A stretch of DNA of 64,000 nt from Deltaproteobacteria bacterium (GTDB taxonomy: Bacteria > Myxococcota > Myxococcia > Myxococcales > 40CM-4-68-19): NCBI GenBank assembly GCA_005879535.1, contig VBKI01000053.1, positions 1-64,000 on the forward strand. The letters are read 5' to 3'. The notes under the pieces were generated by a model, which was given only the letters and a program-made list of their open reading frames with translations, made no database searches and had not been told where the DNA came from. Below, piece by piece: positions 8,373 through 16,894 of the stretch (positions are counted from its first letter, which is position 1; each line of letters starts with the position of its first letter). Position numbers and translations under genes: made by a program.

Positions 8373-10691
8373 CTACCCGAGCGGCGAGCACTTCACCGGG
8401 TTGGTCGTCGTGATCGTGTTGTTCTCGGGATGGCAGTCGCCGATGACTTCCTTCTCGTCGACGATGGCCTTTACCCGGACGGCCTGGGTCTGCGGCGGCG
8501 CGGGCCAGGGAACGCTCACCGTCTCCGAATCGCCCGGCTTCAGCGTCTTCGTCGTCAGGCCCTGTCCGATGTGCGCCGTCTGGCCGTTGTCGAGGATGGC
8601 GTAGAAGTCGACGGTGACGCCCGGCTTCGAAACCAGCGCACCCCCGTTGTAGACGATGGCGCTCGCCTTCCCCGAGCCGCCGTTGGCGCAGGTCGACATG
8701 TCCACGTCCACCGCGCAGACGGAGAGGTCGGGCGAGCTGAACTGCCCCTGCCCCTGCACGTTCTGCCGGTAGCTGTTCGACTCTCCCGGCGACCAGGAGT
8801 TGGTCTCCGGGAACGGCAACGTTCCATCCAGGTTCACGTTCGTCACGTGGTAGGTGTGCTGGTTCCAGACGCTGCGCGTGTTCACCCACTTGTCGCTGGG
8901 AGATCTCAGCGCTTTCAGCCCGACGTAGCGCCTGTAGTTCGTGTTCGGCCAGACGGGGCCGCACTGCTCGCAGATGTTGTTGTTGGGCACGAGGATCTTC
9001 GCGCGCCCGGTGCCGTCGATGTCCGCGACGATCGGCATCTCATACTCGGTGCACGATACGTTCGGCTCCTTGATCAACTCCTGCCCGGACTTTCCATCGA
9101 ACACATGGAAGAAGCACTGGTCGGAGTAGACCACCGTCGGCATTCCCTTTCCCTCGAAGTCGAAGACCGAGCTGCCGGTATTGGCGGAGCAGTCGAATGT
9201 CTTCGAGCTCCAGATCCAGCCGACGCCGGGCTTCCAGACCGAGTACGCGCTCTGGGAAGCCACGCCGACTTCCGGCATGCCGTCGCCGTCGAAGTCCGCG
9301 ATGGTCGGCGCTCCTCCGGGGTTGTAGTCGCTCCCGTTGCAATCGGCGAAACCCTTGGTGGGCAGCGGAATGGGATTGAGGAGCAGGCCGCCGGTCCAGT
9401 CGTGGATCCGCAAAAATCCGCGGCTGACGACCACCACCTGCGGATGCGGATCGTCCGGCTTCAGCCCCATTACCGAGCCGTACTTCGAGAAGTTCGCGAC
9501 GGCCGGAAATCCTTCCGGGCAAAGCGAGCCGGATCCGCCGGCGCAGGGAAGGCCACGCGGCATCTTCACGCCCTCGCCGAACATCGGCTTGCAGGTGTAG
9601 CCCGTGGCCGAGGCTGGGTCCTTGACGAGCTTGAGGGCCTGGTTGCCGGTCACCACCTCCGGAATTCCGTCGAGATCGAGGTCCGCCACCGCGCTGAGCG
9701 TGCCGTCCCCGTTGCCGCCGACCGAGCCGCCGGCGTTCGTCTGCGGGCACAGTGTCTCGCCGGTCGCGCCATCGAACACGCCATTGCCGACCACGACCTG
9801 CGCAGGGCCCGTGGGCCCGAGCAGCCGTGCGATCACCGGAGCTCCCCACCAGATTTGTGCCTTGCGAGTCACCCAGAGGAAGCGGCCGTCGCTGCCGAAG
9901 GCAATCAGACCGCCATGCTGATGGGCGTTCTTCGGATTCGGTACACGCGGCGGCTCGTCGTAGGGATCCCAACCGCCGGTGATGAAACAGACCTCTCCGG
10001 TTCCCATGCAATCGCCGGCTGCGATTCCGGAGTTGCCGTTGACGGAGAACTCCATGTGGGTCCACATGTCGAAGGGAGCAGACCACAAGGGCGATCCGTC
10101 CGAGCCGCGCACGGCGCGCATCACGCCCTGCACCTCGAACATCTCGCCGCCTTTCGTTCCCGGTGAAGTACCCGAGAAGGTGTTGAACACCACCGCGGGC
10201 TCGCTGTCCTTGGGGTGCAGCCGCATCACGACGGGCGTGCTGATCACTTGGTGGTGAGCCGGGTACTCGACGTTCAGTGGGATATCCATCGGCGAAGGCG
10301 CCTCGGGTCCCAGCGGCGTGGAAAACGGCCACCACCAGGCGTGCTCCGGCGGCTCGAACGAGCCGTGCGGAATGAAGATGCACGCAGGATCCGGCTGCTT
10401 GCACTGCGCGGATGCCGGGAGGCACTGGCCATTGCTGCAGAAATAGTCCGAGGGGCAGCTCACCTTCGCGCACGCCGTCGGCACCGTCACCGGCTGCGCT
10501 GCGTGGCACGTCCCGTCGGCCTGGCAGACGCCGTCGCCGCAGTCGGCGTCGCGCTCGCACCTGCCCGTGCCGCCGGCCGCGACACTGCAATCCTCGCTCT
10601 GGGGGTCGCACGCCTGCGACGCGGCGTTCCTGTCCACGCACGCCGCAAGCAGGCCGACCAAAACGACGATCGCGAGCTTCCCCGACCCCAT
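8373..10691 (-). CDS. Secreted Cys-rich lipoprotein with FG-GAP/VCBS-type repeats
   Basis: A 772-residue surface lipoprotein. The signal GKLAIVVLVGLLAAC ends in a lipobox with Cys18. A Cys-rich, EGF-like stretch follows (about residues 25-105), then a long region with repeated Asp-rich calcium-loop motifs: DLDLDGIPEVV, DFDGDGMPEVG, DIDGTGRAKIL. These are FG-GAP/VCBS-like blades of an integrin-type beta-propeller. The C-terminal 140 residues look like a CARDB-type beta-sandwich (VYNGGALVSKPGVTVDFYAI). Such architectures are frequent in myxobacteria and may serve adhesion or scaffolding; the function is unknown. The ATG has a strong ribosome site (GGGGGAGGTG). It is divergent from the tetR gene and shares its upstream region. 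Confidence 0.85.
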   Translation of the reverse strand: MGSGKLAIVVLVGLLAACVDRNAASQACDPQSEDCSVAAGGTGRCERDADCGDGVCQADGTCHAAQPVTVPTACAKVSCPSDYFCSNGQCLPASAQCKQPDPACIFIPHGSFEPPEHAWWWPFSTPLGPEAPSPMDIPLNVEYPAHHQVISTPVVMRLHPKDSEPAVVFNTFSGTSPGTKGGEMFEVQGVMRAVRGSDGSPLWSAPFDMWTHMEFSVNGNSGIAAGDCMGTGEVCFITGGWDPYDEPPRVPNPKNAHQHGGLIAFGSDGRFLWVTRKAQIWWGAPVIARLLGPTGPAQVVVGNGVFDGATGETLCPQTNAGGSVGGNGDGTLSAVADLDLDGIPEVVTGNQALKLVKDPASATGYTCKPMFGEGVKMPRGLPCAGGSGSLCPEGFPAVANFSKYGSVMGLKPDDPHPQVVVVSRGFLRIHDWTGGLLLNPIPLPTKGFADCNGSDYNPGGAPTIADFDGDGMPEVGVASQSAYSVWKPGVGWIWSSKTFDCSANTGSSVFDFEGKGMPTVVYSDQCFFHVFDGKSGQELIKEPNVSCTEYEMPIVADIDGTGRAKILVPNNNICEQCGPVWPNTNYRRYVGLKALRSPSDKWVNTRSVWNQHTYHVTNVNLDGTLPFPETNSWSPGESNSYRQNVQGQGQFSSPDLSVCAVDVDMSTCANGGSGKASAIVYNGGALVSKPGVTVDFYAILDNGQTAHIGQGLTTKTLKPGDSETVSVPWPAPPQTQAVRVKAIVDEKEVIGDCHPENNTITTTNPVKCSPLG

Positions 10692-10801
10692 CCCGCACCT
10701 CCCCCAGGCTCAGCGGCAAGTTGGGGCCCAAGCTGCCGGGAGGCAACCGGGCGTGCGTCCGTCAGGAAACACTCCCGATTTCGCTCGTCTATGACCAACG
10801 G

Positions 10802-10856
10802 GTCAGAAACCCTTTGACCGTTTCTGACTTGGTGTTTAGAAACCGGCACGGTTTCT
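10802..10856 (+). promoter_or_regulatory. tetR promoter with two palindromic operators
   Basis: A sigma70-like promoter TTGACC (10814-10819), 17-bp spacer, TAGAAA (10837-10842) precedes the tetR-type gene. Two perfect inverted repeats overlie it. The first, GTCAGAAAC-N9-GTTTCTGAC (10802-10828), brackets the -35. The second, AGAAACCG-N3-CGGTTTCT (10838-10856), covers the -10 and start region. The shared GAAAC/GTTTC half-sites suggest binding of one dimeric regulator, most simply autorepression by the adjacent TetR. An AAAGGA ribosome site follows at 10861-10866. The divergent lipoprotein gene lies 111 bp away and could also be affected. Confidence 0.7.
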
Positions 10857-10872
10857 GGTCAAAGGACCAAGC

Positions 10873-11568
10873 ATGGCCCGCCCCGCCGACCCCAACGCCA
10901 AGGAAGCGCTCGTCGCTGCCGCTCGCGCGGAGTTCGCCCGGCGAGGGTTGGTGGGCGCCCGGATCGAGGACATCACTGCGGCGTGCAACCTTTCGAAGGG
11001 GGCGTTCTACCTGCACTTCCAGTCCAAGGAGGCGCTGCTCGGCGAGCTCGTGGACGCGTTCCTCGAGTATCTCGGGGAGTGCGACGACCGCCGCGAGCGC
11101 GACATGGCGGACTTCTTCGCCGAGTTCGGCGCCATCACCCGCCGCGATCTGGAGGAGCGCTCCCCGCGCTACCGCAAGTTCCTCGAGATGGAGACGGCCG
11201 AGGATCAGCGGGTGCTCGAGCACATGTGGGCGTACCGCGATGTCGTCGGCGTGCTCCTGCGCGGCGCCCAAGGGACGAAGTTCGAGGGCGCAATCTGGGA
11301 GATCACCGACCGCGAAGTCGAGCGCATCAAGCAGAACTTCGACCGCTACCAGGACGAGCACGCCTGCCGCACCGACATCCCACCCGAGATCTTCGGCTCG
11401 TTGATCGTCGGCACCTACGTGCTGCTCGGCATGCGCATGAGCCGCATGACCGAGAAGCCGGACCTCGCCGAATGGGCCCGCAGCCTCCACACGCTGATCC
11501 GCGAAGGCAGCATCCCTGCCGAGGAAAAACCCGAATCCGCAGTGTCGCTGCAGGACGGTCCCTCGTGA
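10873..11568 (+). CDS. TetR/AcrR-family transcriptional regulator
   Basis: A 231-residue TetR-family repressor. Residues 8-55 form the helix-turn-helix domain: ALVAAARAEFARRGLVGARI, then IEDITAACNLSKGAFYLHF with the typical GAFYLHF recognition helix. The C-terminal part would be the ligand-binding and dimerisation domain; its ligand cannot be told. The promoter carries two palindromes, supporting autoregulation. Downstream are a small unknown gene and a TolC-type channel, so the likely target is an efflux or export function. No inner-membrane pump or adaptor gene is present in the window to complete a tripartite system. Confidence 0.92.
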   Translation: MARPADPNAKEALVAAARAEFARRGLVGARIEDITAACNLSKGAFYLHFQSKEALLGELVDAFLEYLGECDDRRERDMADFFAEFGAITRRDLEERSPRYRKFLEMETAEDQRVLEHMWAYRDVVGVLLRGAQGTKFEGAIWEITDREVERIKQNFDRYQDEHACRTDIPPEIFGSLIVGTYVLLGMRMSRMTEKPDLAEWARSLHTLIREGSIPAEEKPESAVSLQDGPS

Positions 11569-11574
11569 TCGAGC

Positions 11575-11835
11575 ATGAGGATCTCGTTGCGCAAAGCCAT
11601 CGCCGGGCACAAGCTGGTGCCCGGGTACAACGTGAAATACGACGGCCAGATCAAGACGCTGGACGAGCAGAACGATGCCTCCTCCGGGGCGCTGACGCTG
11701 CTCGTGGTTCCGGTCGCCGGGGTGGAGAAGCTGTCCTTCGTACGGCTCTTCAGGCGCAGTCGCCAGGAGAAGCCCGTGCTGGTTTCCGCAGGCGCCGAGG
11801 AAGAAGCGGCGCTGGCGCGCGTGGTGAACGGGTAA
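11575..11835 (+). CDS. Small hypothetical protein between tetR and tolC-like genes
   Basis: An 86-residue protein that I do not recognise. It starts 6 bp after the tetR stop and ends 4 bp before the TolC start, so it fits tightly within the apparent operon. The composition looks natural (YNVKYDGQIKTLDEQNDASSGA, then a hydrophobic strand LTLLVVPVAG and a basic C-terminal half). There is no signal peptide or obvious motif. The spacing and amino-acid use support a real gene, but no family can be named and the region could instead be leader for the TolC gene. Confidence 0.55.
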   Translation: MRISLRKAIAGHKLVPGYNVKYDGQIKTLDEQNDASSGALTLLVVPVAGVEKLSFVRLFRRSRQEKPVLVSAGAEEEAALARVVNG

Positions 11836-11839
11836 GCGC

Positions 11840-13228
11840 ATGAACAGGACTTGCAAGGTGGCGCTGCTTCTGGCAGCGGGTGCGGTGGGGATTTCTCTCG
11901 CGGCGTCGGCTCAGAAACAACAGCCTGGAGCCATTGCTCCCCCGCCCCGGGCGGAGCTCGGTCCGCAGCGGCGGCGCATCTCGTTGCGTGAAGCGCTTCA
12001 ACTCGCGGCGGAGCAGAGCCCGGATGTGGCGTCAGCGCGGGCGACGGCGGCCATCGCAGAAGCGAGCGTCCGCCGGGCGTGGACGGCATGGCAGCCGGAC
12101 GTTACGGCGACAGGGACGTTCGATCATACGAACGGAATCTCCGTCGTCGATTTCCGTCCGCTCGTCACCGCGCTCGGGCATCCGGAGCTTGCGGCCGATC
12201 CTCGATTCGCTCCGACCACGATCGTTGCGCAGAACAGCCGCTACGCGACCTTGCAGCTCAACCAGCCACTCCTGACTCCACAAGGGCTGTTCTTGCCGGG
12301 AGTCGCAAACTCGTCGGCCGAAGCGGCCTTGCGCGGATTCGATGAGGCGCGCGAGCAGGTGTTGCTGAACGTCGCGCGCAACTACCTCGCCTTGCAAGGA
12401 TTGGAGGGACTGCTGGAAGCAGCGCGGGAGGCGGAGAAGGTCGCCCTGCGTCGAGAGCAGGATGCGCGAGCGCGGATCGCCGCGGGCACCGACGTGGAGA
12501 TCGCGTTGTTGCGCGCGCAGACGGAAACGGCGCGGGCGCGTGCGCAGATCGCGAACATCCAGGGTCAGAAAGACTCGACGCTACCGGTGCTCGAAGCGCT
12601 GGTCGGCGAGCCCATCGATCCGCTGCCCGCGCGCATCGAGGATTTCGGACCCAGCGGCGAGGAAGCTGCAAGCCCCTGGGAAAACGCGTACTCGGTGAAG
12701 AGCGCCATCGCCGCAGCCAACGCCGCCCAGAAATCGGTGCGACTCGCCCAGTTCCTGTGGCTGCCGACCGTCTCCGGCATTGCACGCGAGAACTACAACT
12801 CCAACGCCGGCTTCGCCGGAAAGGATTGGATCTACGACCTGATTCTGACCGTCAGCGTCCCGATCTACGACCGTGGCGTGCGATATGCGCAGCTGCATGA
12901 AGACCAGGCGCGCCTGGCTCGGGCACAGGCAGATCTGGCGACGGTTCGCGCGCGTGCGCGCTCCAACTGGATCGGCGCCCGGGCAAACCTGGTAGCCGCC
13001 GATGCCGTGCTGCGGCAGAGCGAATCGCAGTCGCAGCTGGCGACGCGGGCGCAGGCGCAGGTCGACGCGTCCTATCGCGCGGGCGTGGCTACGTCGCTGG
13101 ACGTCTCGGTCGCCGACCAGGAGAAGTTCGCCGCCCAGAGCACGGCGGCGCAGGCGCGAGCGCAGCTGGAGATTCGCCGGGCGGAGCTGGCGGCGGCAGC
13201 GGGCAGGCTGTACGAGTCCTCGCGCTGA
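11840..13228 (+). CDS. TolC-family outer-membrane efflux channel
   Basis: A 462-residue outer-membrane efflux protein. A signal peptide (RTCKVALLLAAGAVGISLAASA) is followed by two TolC/OEP repeats rich in alanine-heptad coiled coil, for example SLREALQLAAEQSPDVASARAT and the second copy around AQADLATVRARARSNWIGAR. Family members form trimeric beta-barrel/alpha-tunnel channels linking inner-membrane pumps to the outside. It lies downstream of a TetR regulator, presumably in the same transcription unit. No cognate membrane-fusion or pump gene is adjacent, so the partner must be encoded elsewhere. Confidence 0.93.
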   Translation: MNRTCKVALLLAAGAVGISLAASAQKQQPGAIAPPPRAELGPQRRRISLREALQLAAEQSPDVASARATAAIAEASVRRAWTAWQPDVTATGTFDHTNGISVVDFRPLVTALGHPELAADPRFAPTTIVAQNSRYATLQLNQPLLTPQGLFLPGVANSSAEAALRGFDEAREQVLLNVARNYLALQGLEGLLEAAREAEKVALRREQDARARIAAGTDVEIALLRAQTETARARAQIANIQGQKDSTLPVLEALVGEPIDPLPARIEDFGPSGEEAASPWENAYSVKSAIAAANAAQKSVRLAQFLWLPTVSGIARENYNSNAGFAGKDWIYDLILTVSVPIYDRGVRYAQLHEDQARLARAQADLATVRARARSNWIGARANLVAADAVLRQSESQSQLATRAQAQVDASYRAGVATSLDVSVADQEKFAAQSTAAQARAQLEIRRAELAAAAGRLYESSR

Positions 13229-13233
13229 CGCGC

Positions 13234-13833
13234 TCAGGACACCTTTGCGACGAGCCGTTCCAGCGCCGCGCGCCCGCCTTGCAGGAGAGGCGCACCGTCG
13301 CCGACGAGCAGCGAGTCGAACTCCAGTCTGGCCAGCGTGCGAAGCGACTCGATCAGCATGCGCTTGTCGTCGATGACCTTGTCGGGCAGCAAGGCGCATT
13401 CGCCAGGCGGATTTCCCACGCAGGCGTCGCCGACCAGCAGCACGCGCCCCTCCGGCCAATGGAGAGCGATCTCGCCCGGTGACTTCCCTTGGGCGTCGAC
13501 GACGGCGAAAGGACCGACGCGATCTCCCGGGCGCAGATCGTCGTCGACGACGACTCCCCTCTCCCGGACGAACGGGGCGTCGGCGGGATGGATGGCGACG
13601 CGCGCTGCCGTCCGCTCCCGCACCCGCATGCAGGCGCGGAAGTGGTTGCGGTTGGTGAGCACGATCCGGGCGGCGCCTTCGCGGGCAATCTCCTCGAGCA
13701 CGTCGTCGGTCATCTCGACCGGATCGATGCAGACGTTTCCCTGCGGATGCCGGACGAGCCAGCCGTTGAAGTCGTAGCCGTGGCGAGCGGAGAACCACGG
13801 CCAGTTGAGGATGCCGGGCAGGATCTCGCGCAT
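13234..13833 (-). CDS. MBL-fold (metallo-beta-lactamase-like) protein, atypical metal site
   Basis: A 199-residue protein with the overall pattern of an MBL-fold hydrolase: N-terminal strand pair around FNGWLVRHPQGNVCIDPVEM, an RIVLTNRNHF segment where the HxHxDH motif normally lies, VLLVGDACVG with the later aspartate, and a final FDSLLVGDGAPL. The usual metal-binding HxHxDH reads TNRNHFRA, so most ligands are missing or replaced. It may be a catalytically inactive or divergent branch. It converges on the TolC gene (5-bp gap) and diverges from the MFS gene. Confidence 0.72.
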   Translation of the reverse strand: MREILPGILNWPWFSARHGYDFNGWLVRHPQGNVCIDPVEMTDDVLEEIAREGAARIVLTNRNHFRACMRVRERTAARVAIHPADAPFVRERGVVVDDDLRPGDRVGPFAVVDAQGKSPGEIALHWPEGRVLLVGDACVGNPPGECALLPDKVIDDKRMLIESLRTLARLEFDSLLVGDGAPLLQGGRAALERLVAKVS

Positions 13834-13904
13834 GCCGCTCGCCTACACCCGGCGGGCGCCTTTGTGAAGCGCCGCACGCGCCTTCCGCTATAAGTCCGCG
13901 CTTC

Positions 13905-15236
13905 ATGTTCGCCGTCTTCCGCCACCGCGCCTTTCGCTGGATCTGGATCGGCGCGCTCGTCAGCAACGTCGGGAACTGGATGGAGGCGGTCGCGCAGAGC
14001 TGGCTGGTGCAGCAACAGACCGGCTCGCCCTTCATGGTGGAGTTGCTGGCGGCGAGCGAGTTCGTGCCCCACGCCGTGCTGATGCTGGCGGCAGGATGGC
14101 TCGCCGATCACTACGATCGCCGCAAGCTCCTGCTCGCGGGCCAGTCGATGATGATGGTTCTCGGCGCCGTTCTTGCCGTTGCGGCACACCTCGGCTGGGC
14201 GACGCCGTGGGTCATCATCGCCATCTCCTTCGCCGAAGGCGCAGCCTGGGCCGGGGTCACGCCTTCCTGGCAGGCGTTGATTCCGGCGGTGGTCCCTCGG
14301 TCGGAGTTGCCTTCCGCCATTGCGCTGAACTCCGCCCAATTCAACACCGCGCGCCTGCTCGGGCCGATGATCGCCGGCGCCCTGCTCACCACCGTGAGCG
14401 CTGCGTTCGTGTTCGACCTGAACGTGGTCAGCTTCCTCGGCATCGTGGTGGTGCTGGCGCTCGTGCGCGTCCCGCGCGCCGAATTGGCCGCCGCGCACAC
14501 TTCAGGAGGAGAGCTGAAGCAGTCGGGCGGCGTCATGCCCGCGCTGCGCTGGGCAATGCGCGAGCCGGGCCCGCGACGGATCATCCTCGGGGTCTTCGCC
14601 TTCGCGCTGCTCGCCGCGCCGGTCCAGGGCCTGCTTCCGGCGATAGCGGACCAGGTCCTCCACGTCGGCGCCCACGGGTACGGCGTCCTGCTGTCCTGCC
14701 TCGGCGCCGGAGCCGTCGTCGGCGCCCTGACGCTTGCGCGACTGCCGCGAACCTATCCCCGGCACCACCTGATTCCGCTCTCGATGCTCGCATTCGCGCT
14801 GTGTGCCCTGGTCTACGGCAGCTCCCGCTGGCCCCTGGTCTCTGGTGCGGCGCTGGCTGTCGGCGGAGTGTTCTGGGTGTGGTCGCTCGCGTCTTCCAGC
14901 ACCGCGATGCAGCTGCTGGTCCCGGAGGGCCTGCGCGGACGCGCCATGAGCGTCCTCGCGCTGGCGACCACCGGACCGCTTCCCCTGGGGCACCTGCTCG
15001 GCGGAACCGTCGCGCACGCGTTCGGGATCCGCGCCGGCGTACTGTTGAGCTGTGGCGCTCTTGCCGCGTTCGCCGCGTGGGCCGCCTCTACGCGCGAGCC
15101 AGGAATCGACGCCATGCAGCTCGCGCCGCCGCCGCCTCGGGGATTCCGCGCCGCTCTGTGGGAAGCCTTGACTGCCGCATCGCACCGGGCGCAGGTGGCA
15201 GAGCCGCGCGCAGCGGAGCCGCTGGAGGAGTCATGA
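13905..15236 (+). CDS. MFS transporter, EntS/DUF894-like exporter
   Basis: A 443-residue major facilitator protein with 12 predicted membrane helices. The opening FRWIWIGALVSNVGNWMEAVAQSW and the motif A loop GWLADHYDRRKLLL match the EntS/DUF894 branch, which exports siderophores or drugs. Substrate unknown. The upstream region shows a TATAAG (13889-13894) that could be a -10 hexamer, without a convincing -35. The stop overlaps the next gene ATG by 4 nt, so the transporter, the NTF2-like protein and the alcohol dehydrogenase probably form one operon. Confidence 0.88.
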   Translation: MFAVFRHRAFRWIWIGALVSNVGNWMEAVAQSWLVQQQTGSPFMVELLAASEFVPHAVLMLAAGWLADHYDRRKLLLAGQSMMMVLGAVLAVAAHLGWATPWVIIAISFAEGAAWAGVTPSWQALIPAVVPRSELPSAIALNSAQFNTARLLGPMIAGALLTTVSAAFVFDLNVVSFLGIVVVLALVRVPRAELAAAHTSGGELKQSGGVMPALRWAMREPGPRRIILGVFAFALLAAPVQGLLPAIADQVLHVGAHGYGVLLSCLGAGAVVGALTLARLPRTYPRHHLIPLSMLAFALCALVYGSSRWPLVSGAALAVGGVFWVWSLASSSTAMQLLVPEGLRGRAMSVLALATTGPLPLGHLLGGTVAHAFGIRAGVLLSCGALAAFAAWAASTREPGIDAMQLAPPPPRGFRAALWEALTAASHRAQVAEPRAAEPLEES

Positions 15237-15622
15237 CCGACGAGCAACGCGAGGTCTGGGAACTGGTCCGGCGGAGCAATCGCGCCTGGGTGGCCGGAGC
15301 GGCGCACGAGGTGGGCGAACTCTTCGACGAGAAGGCCGTCGTCGTCGCGCCCGGGTTGCAAGGACGGGTCGAAGGACGCGAGGCCGTGGTCCGCAGCTAC
15401 GAGGAATACGTGCATCATGCGCACACGCATTCCTTCGAGGAGCTGGAGCACTCGATCGACGTGTTCGGAGATCTGGCCGTGGTCGCGTATCGGTTCGCGG
15501 TACGCTACGCGCTCAACGGCGAGGACGGGGAGCGCGACGAGATGGGCCAGGAGGTCCTCGTCATGCGTCGCGGCGCCGGCGGTTGGAAGGTCCTCTGGCG
15601 CACGCAGACGCCAGAGGAGTAG
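15233..15622 (+). CDS. NTF2-like (SnoaL/DUF4440-type) protein
   Basis: A 129-residue protein of the NTF2/SnoaL-like fold: an N-terminal helix (REVWELVRRSNRAWVAG), ELFDEKAVVVAPGL followed by EGREAVVRSYEEYV, and C-terminal strands ending in GGWKVLWRTQTP. Such proteins are small cone-shaped barrels that bind or isomerise small molecules; the reaction is unknown. The ATG is within an ATGA overlap with the MFS stop, and the dehydrogenase gene begins 5 bp after its stop, indicating cotranscription. Confidence 0.82.
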   Translation: MTDEQREVWELVRRSNRAWVAGAAHEVGELFDEKAVVVAPGLQGRVEGREAVVRSYEEYVHHAHTHSFEELEHSIDVFGDLAVVAYRFAVRYALNGEDGERDEMGQEVLVMRRGAGGWKVLWRTQTPEE

Positions 15623-15627
15623 CTGCG

Positions 15628-16599
15628 ATGCGAGCGATGGTGCTGATCGAGCCACGGCGTCCGCTCGAGCTCCGCGAGCTGCCGGATCCCGATCCACAGC
15701 CCGGCCAGGTCCTCCTCCGCGTGCGCGCCTGCGGCGTATGCCGGACGGATTTGCACGTCGCCGACGGTGAGCTCGCCGAGCCGAAGCTGCCGCTCGTACT
15801 CGGACACGAGATCGTCGGCATCGTCGAGAAAGGCGGCTCACGCTTCGCGAGAGGGACGCGGGTCGGCGTTCCCTGGTTGGGCTGGACCTGCGGCGTTTGC
15901 GAATACTGCCGCGCGGGGCGGGAGAATCTCTGCGACCAGGCGCGATTCACCGGGTACCAGATCGACGGCGGATACGCGGAGCTGACGGTCGCCGACGAGC
16001 GCTACTGCTTTCCGCTCCCCGATCGCTACTCGGACGCCGAAGTCGCGCCCCTTTTGTGCGCGGGGCTCATCGGAGCACGCTCCTTGCGGATGGCAGGCGA
16101 CGCGCGGCGGCTGGGGCTGTATGGCTTTGGCGCCGCCGCGCACCTGGTGGCGCAGGTTGCGCGCGCCGAAGGTCGCGAGGTGTACGCGTTCACTTCGCCG
16201 GGCGACGCGGAGGCGCAACGATTCGCGGTCTCGCTCGGCGCCGTCTGGGCGGGATCGTCGCTGGAGATGCCCGCGGAACTGGACGCCGCGATCCTCTTTG
16301 CACCCGTCGGAGCTCTCGTTCCCCAGGCGCTGCGCGCCGTGCGGAAAGCGGGCGTGGTCGTCTGCGGCGGGATCCACATGAGCGACGTTCCCTCGTTCCC
16401 CTATCGCCTGCTCTGGGGGGAACGCGTCGTGCGCAGCGTCGCCAACCTCACCCGGCGCGACGCCGAGGAGTTCCTCGCAATTGCCGGGCGCCTGCCGCTG
16501 CGCACGCGCGTCGCCGCCCATCCGCTCACCGCGGCCAACGACGTGCTGGCCTCGTTGCGGGCCGGCGGCGTCGTCGGAGCAGCCGCCCTCGTTCCCTGA
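15628..16599 (+). CDS. Zinc-dependent alcohol dehydrogenase (MDR family)
   Basis: A 323-residue medium-chain dehydrogenase. The catalytic zinc ligands appear in ACGVCRTDLHVADGE and LGHEIVG; the four-cysteine structural zinc loop is GWTCGVCEYCRAGRENLC. The NAD(P) fold carries GLYGFGAAAHLVAQVA. It resembles AdhP-type alcohol dehydrogenases oxidising primary alcohols with NAD. The ATG was chosen because the protein then starts at the family-typical RAMVLIEP; an earlier in-frame ATG lies inside the preceding gene. It follows the NTF2-like gene by 5 bp, so it may act with it, but the substrate is unknown. Confidence 0.9.
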   Translation: MRAMVLIEPRRPLELRELPDPDPQPGQVLLRVRACGVCRTDLHVADGELAEPKLPLVLGHEIVGIVEKGGSRFARGTRVGVPWLGWTCGVCEYCRAGRENLCDQARFTGYQIDGGYAELTVADERYCFPLPDRYSDAEVAPLLCAGLIGARSLRMAGDARRLGLYGFGAAAHLVAQVARAEGREVYAFTSPGDAEAQRFAVSLGAVWAGSSLEMPAELDAAILFAPVGALVPQALRAVRKAGVVVCGGIHMSDVPSFPYRLLWGERVVRSVANLTRRDAEEFLAIAGRLPLRTRVAAHPLTAANDVLASLRAGGVVGAAALVP

Positions 16600-16674
16600 C
16601 TGGCCATCCGCCACATACCCGATTGGCTTGACGCGACCGACGCGTCATGTGCTTGATCGCCGGGGGACTCTCTC

Positions 16675-16893
16675 GTGGCGGACAATCTCTACGCCCTGCT
16701 GCAGCAGGCGCGCCAGGTCGCCACGACGAGCGGCGCCAAGATCTTCGGCGTCGAGACCGCCATCGTCACCAACGTCAAGGACCCCGATACCCTCGGCCGC
16801 GTGAAGGTCTGCTTCCCGCGACTCCCTGGCAAGCCGGAGAGCGACTGGGTCCGCGTCGCCCAGCCTTCGGCCGGGCCCGATCGCGGCTTCTAG
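16675..16893 (+). pseudogene. Truncated gp5/VgrG-type baseplate protein N-terminal fragment
   Basis: A 72-codon GTG-started frame ending in TAG. The segment FGVETAIVTNVKDPDTLGRV then KVCFPRLPGKPESDWVRVAQ then PSAGPDRGF is the start of the gp5/phage baseplate assembly protein V OB-fold found in VgrG and contractile-injection spikes. The family continues with a YFLPEVGDEV-type strand, but the frame stops right after DRGF, so most of the protein is missing. In the neighbouring frame from that point an unrelated metalloprotease-like sequence begins, indicating that a deletion joined two genes. No other injection-system gene is present in the window. Confidence 0.75.
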
Positions 16894-16894
16894 A

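Noticed and set aside
13215-13255. Hairpin between the TolC and MBL gene ends
   Set aside because: Only GTCCT/AGGAC pairs cleanly; the inner bases mismatch, so it is not convincing.
13862-13894. A full promoter before the MFS gene from TTGTGA and TATAAG
   Set aside because: The spacing is 21 bp, too long for a normal sigma70 promoter; only the -10-like part is credible.
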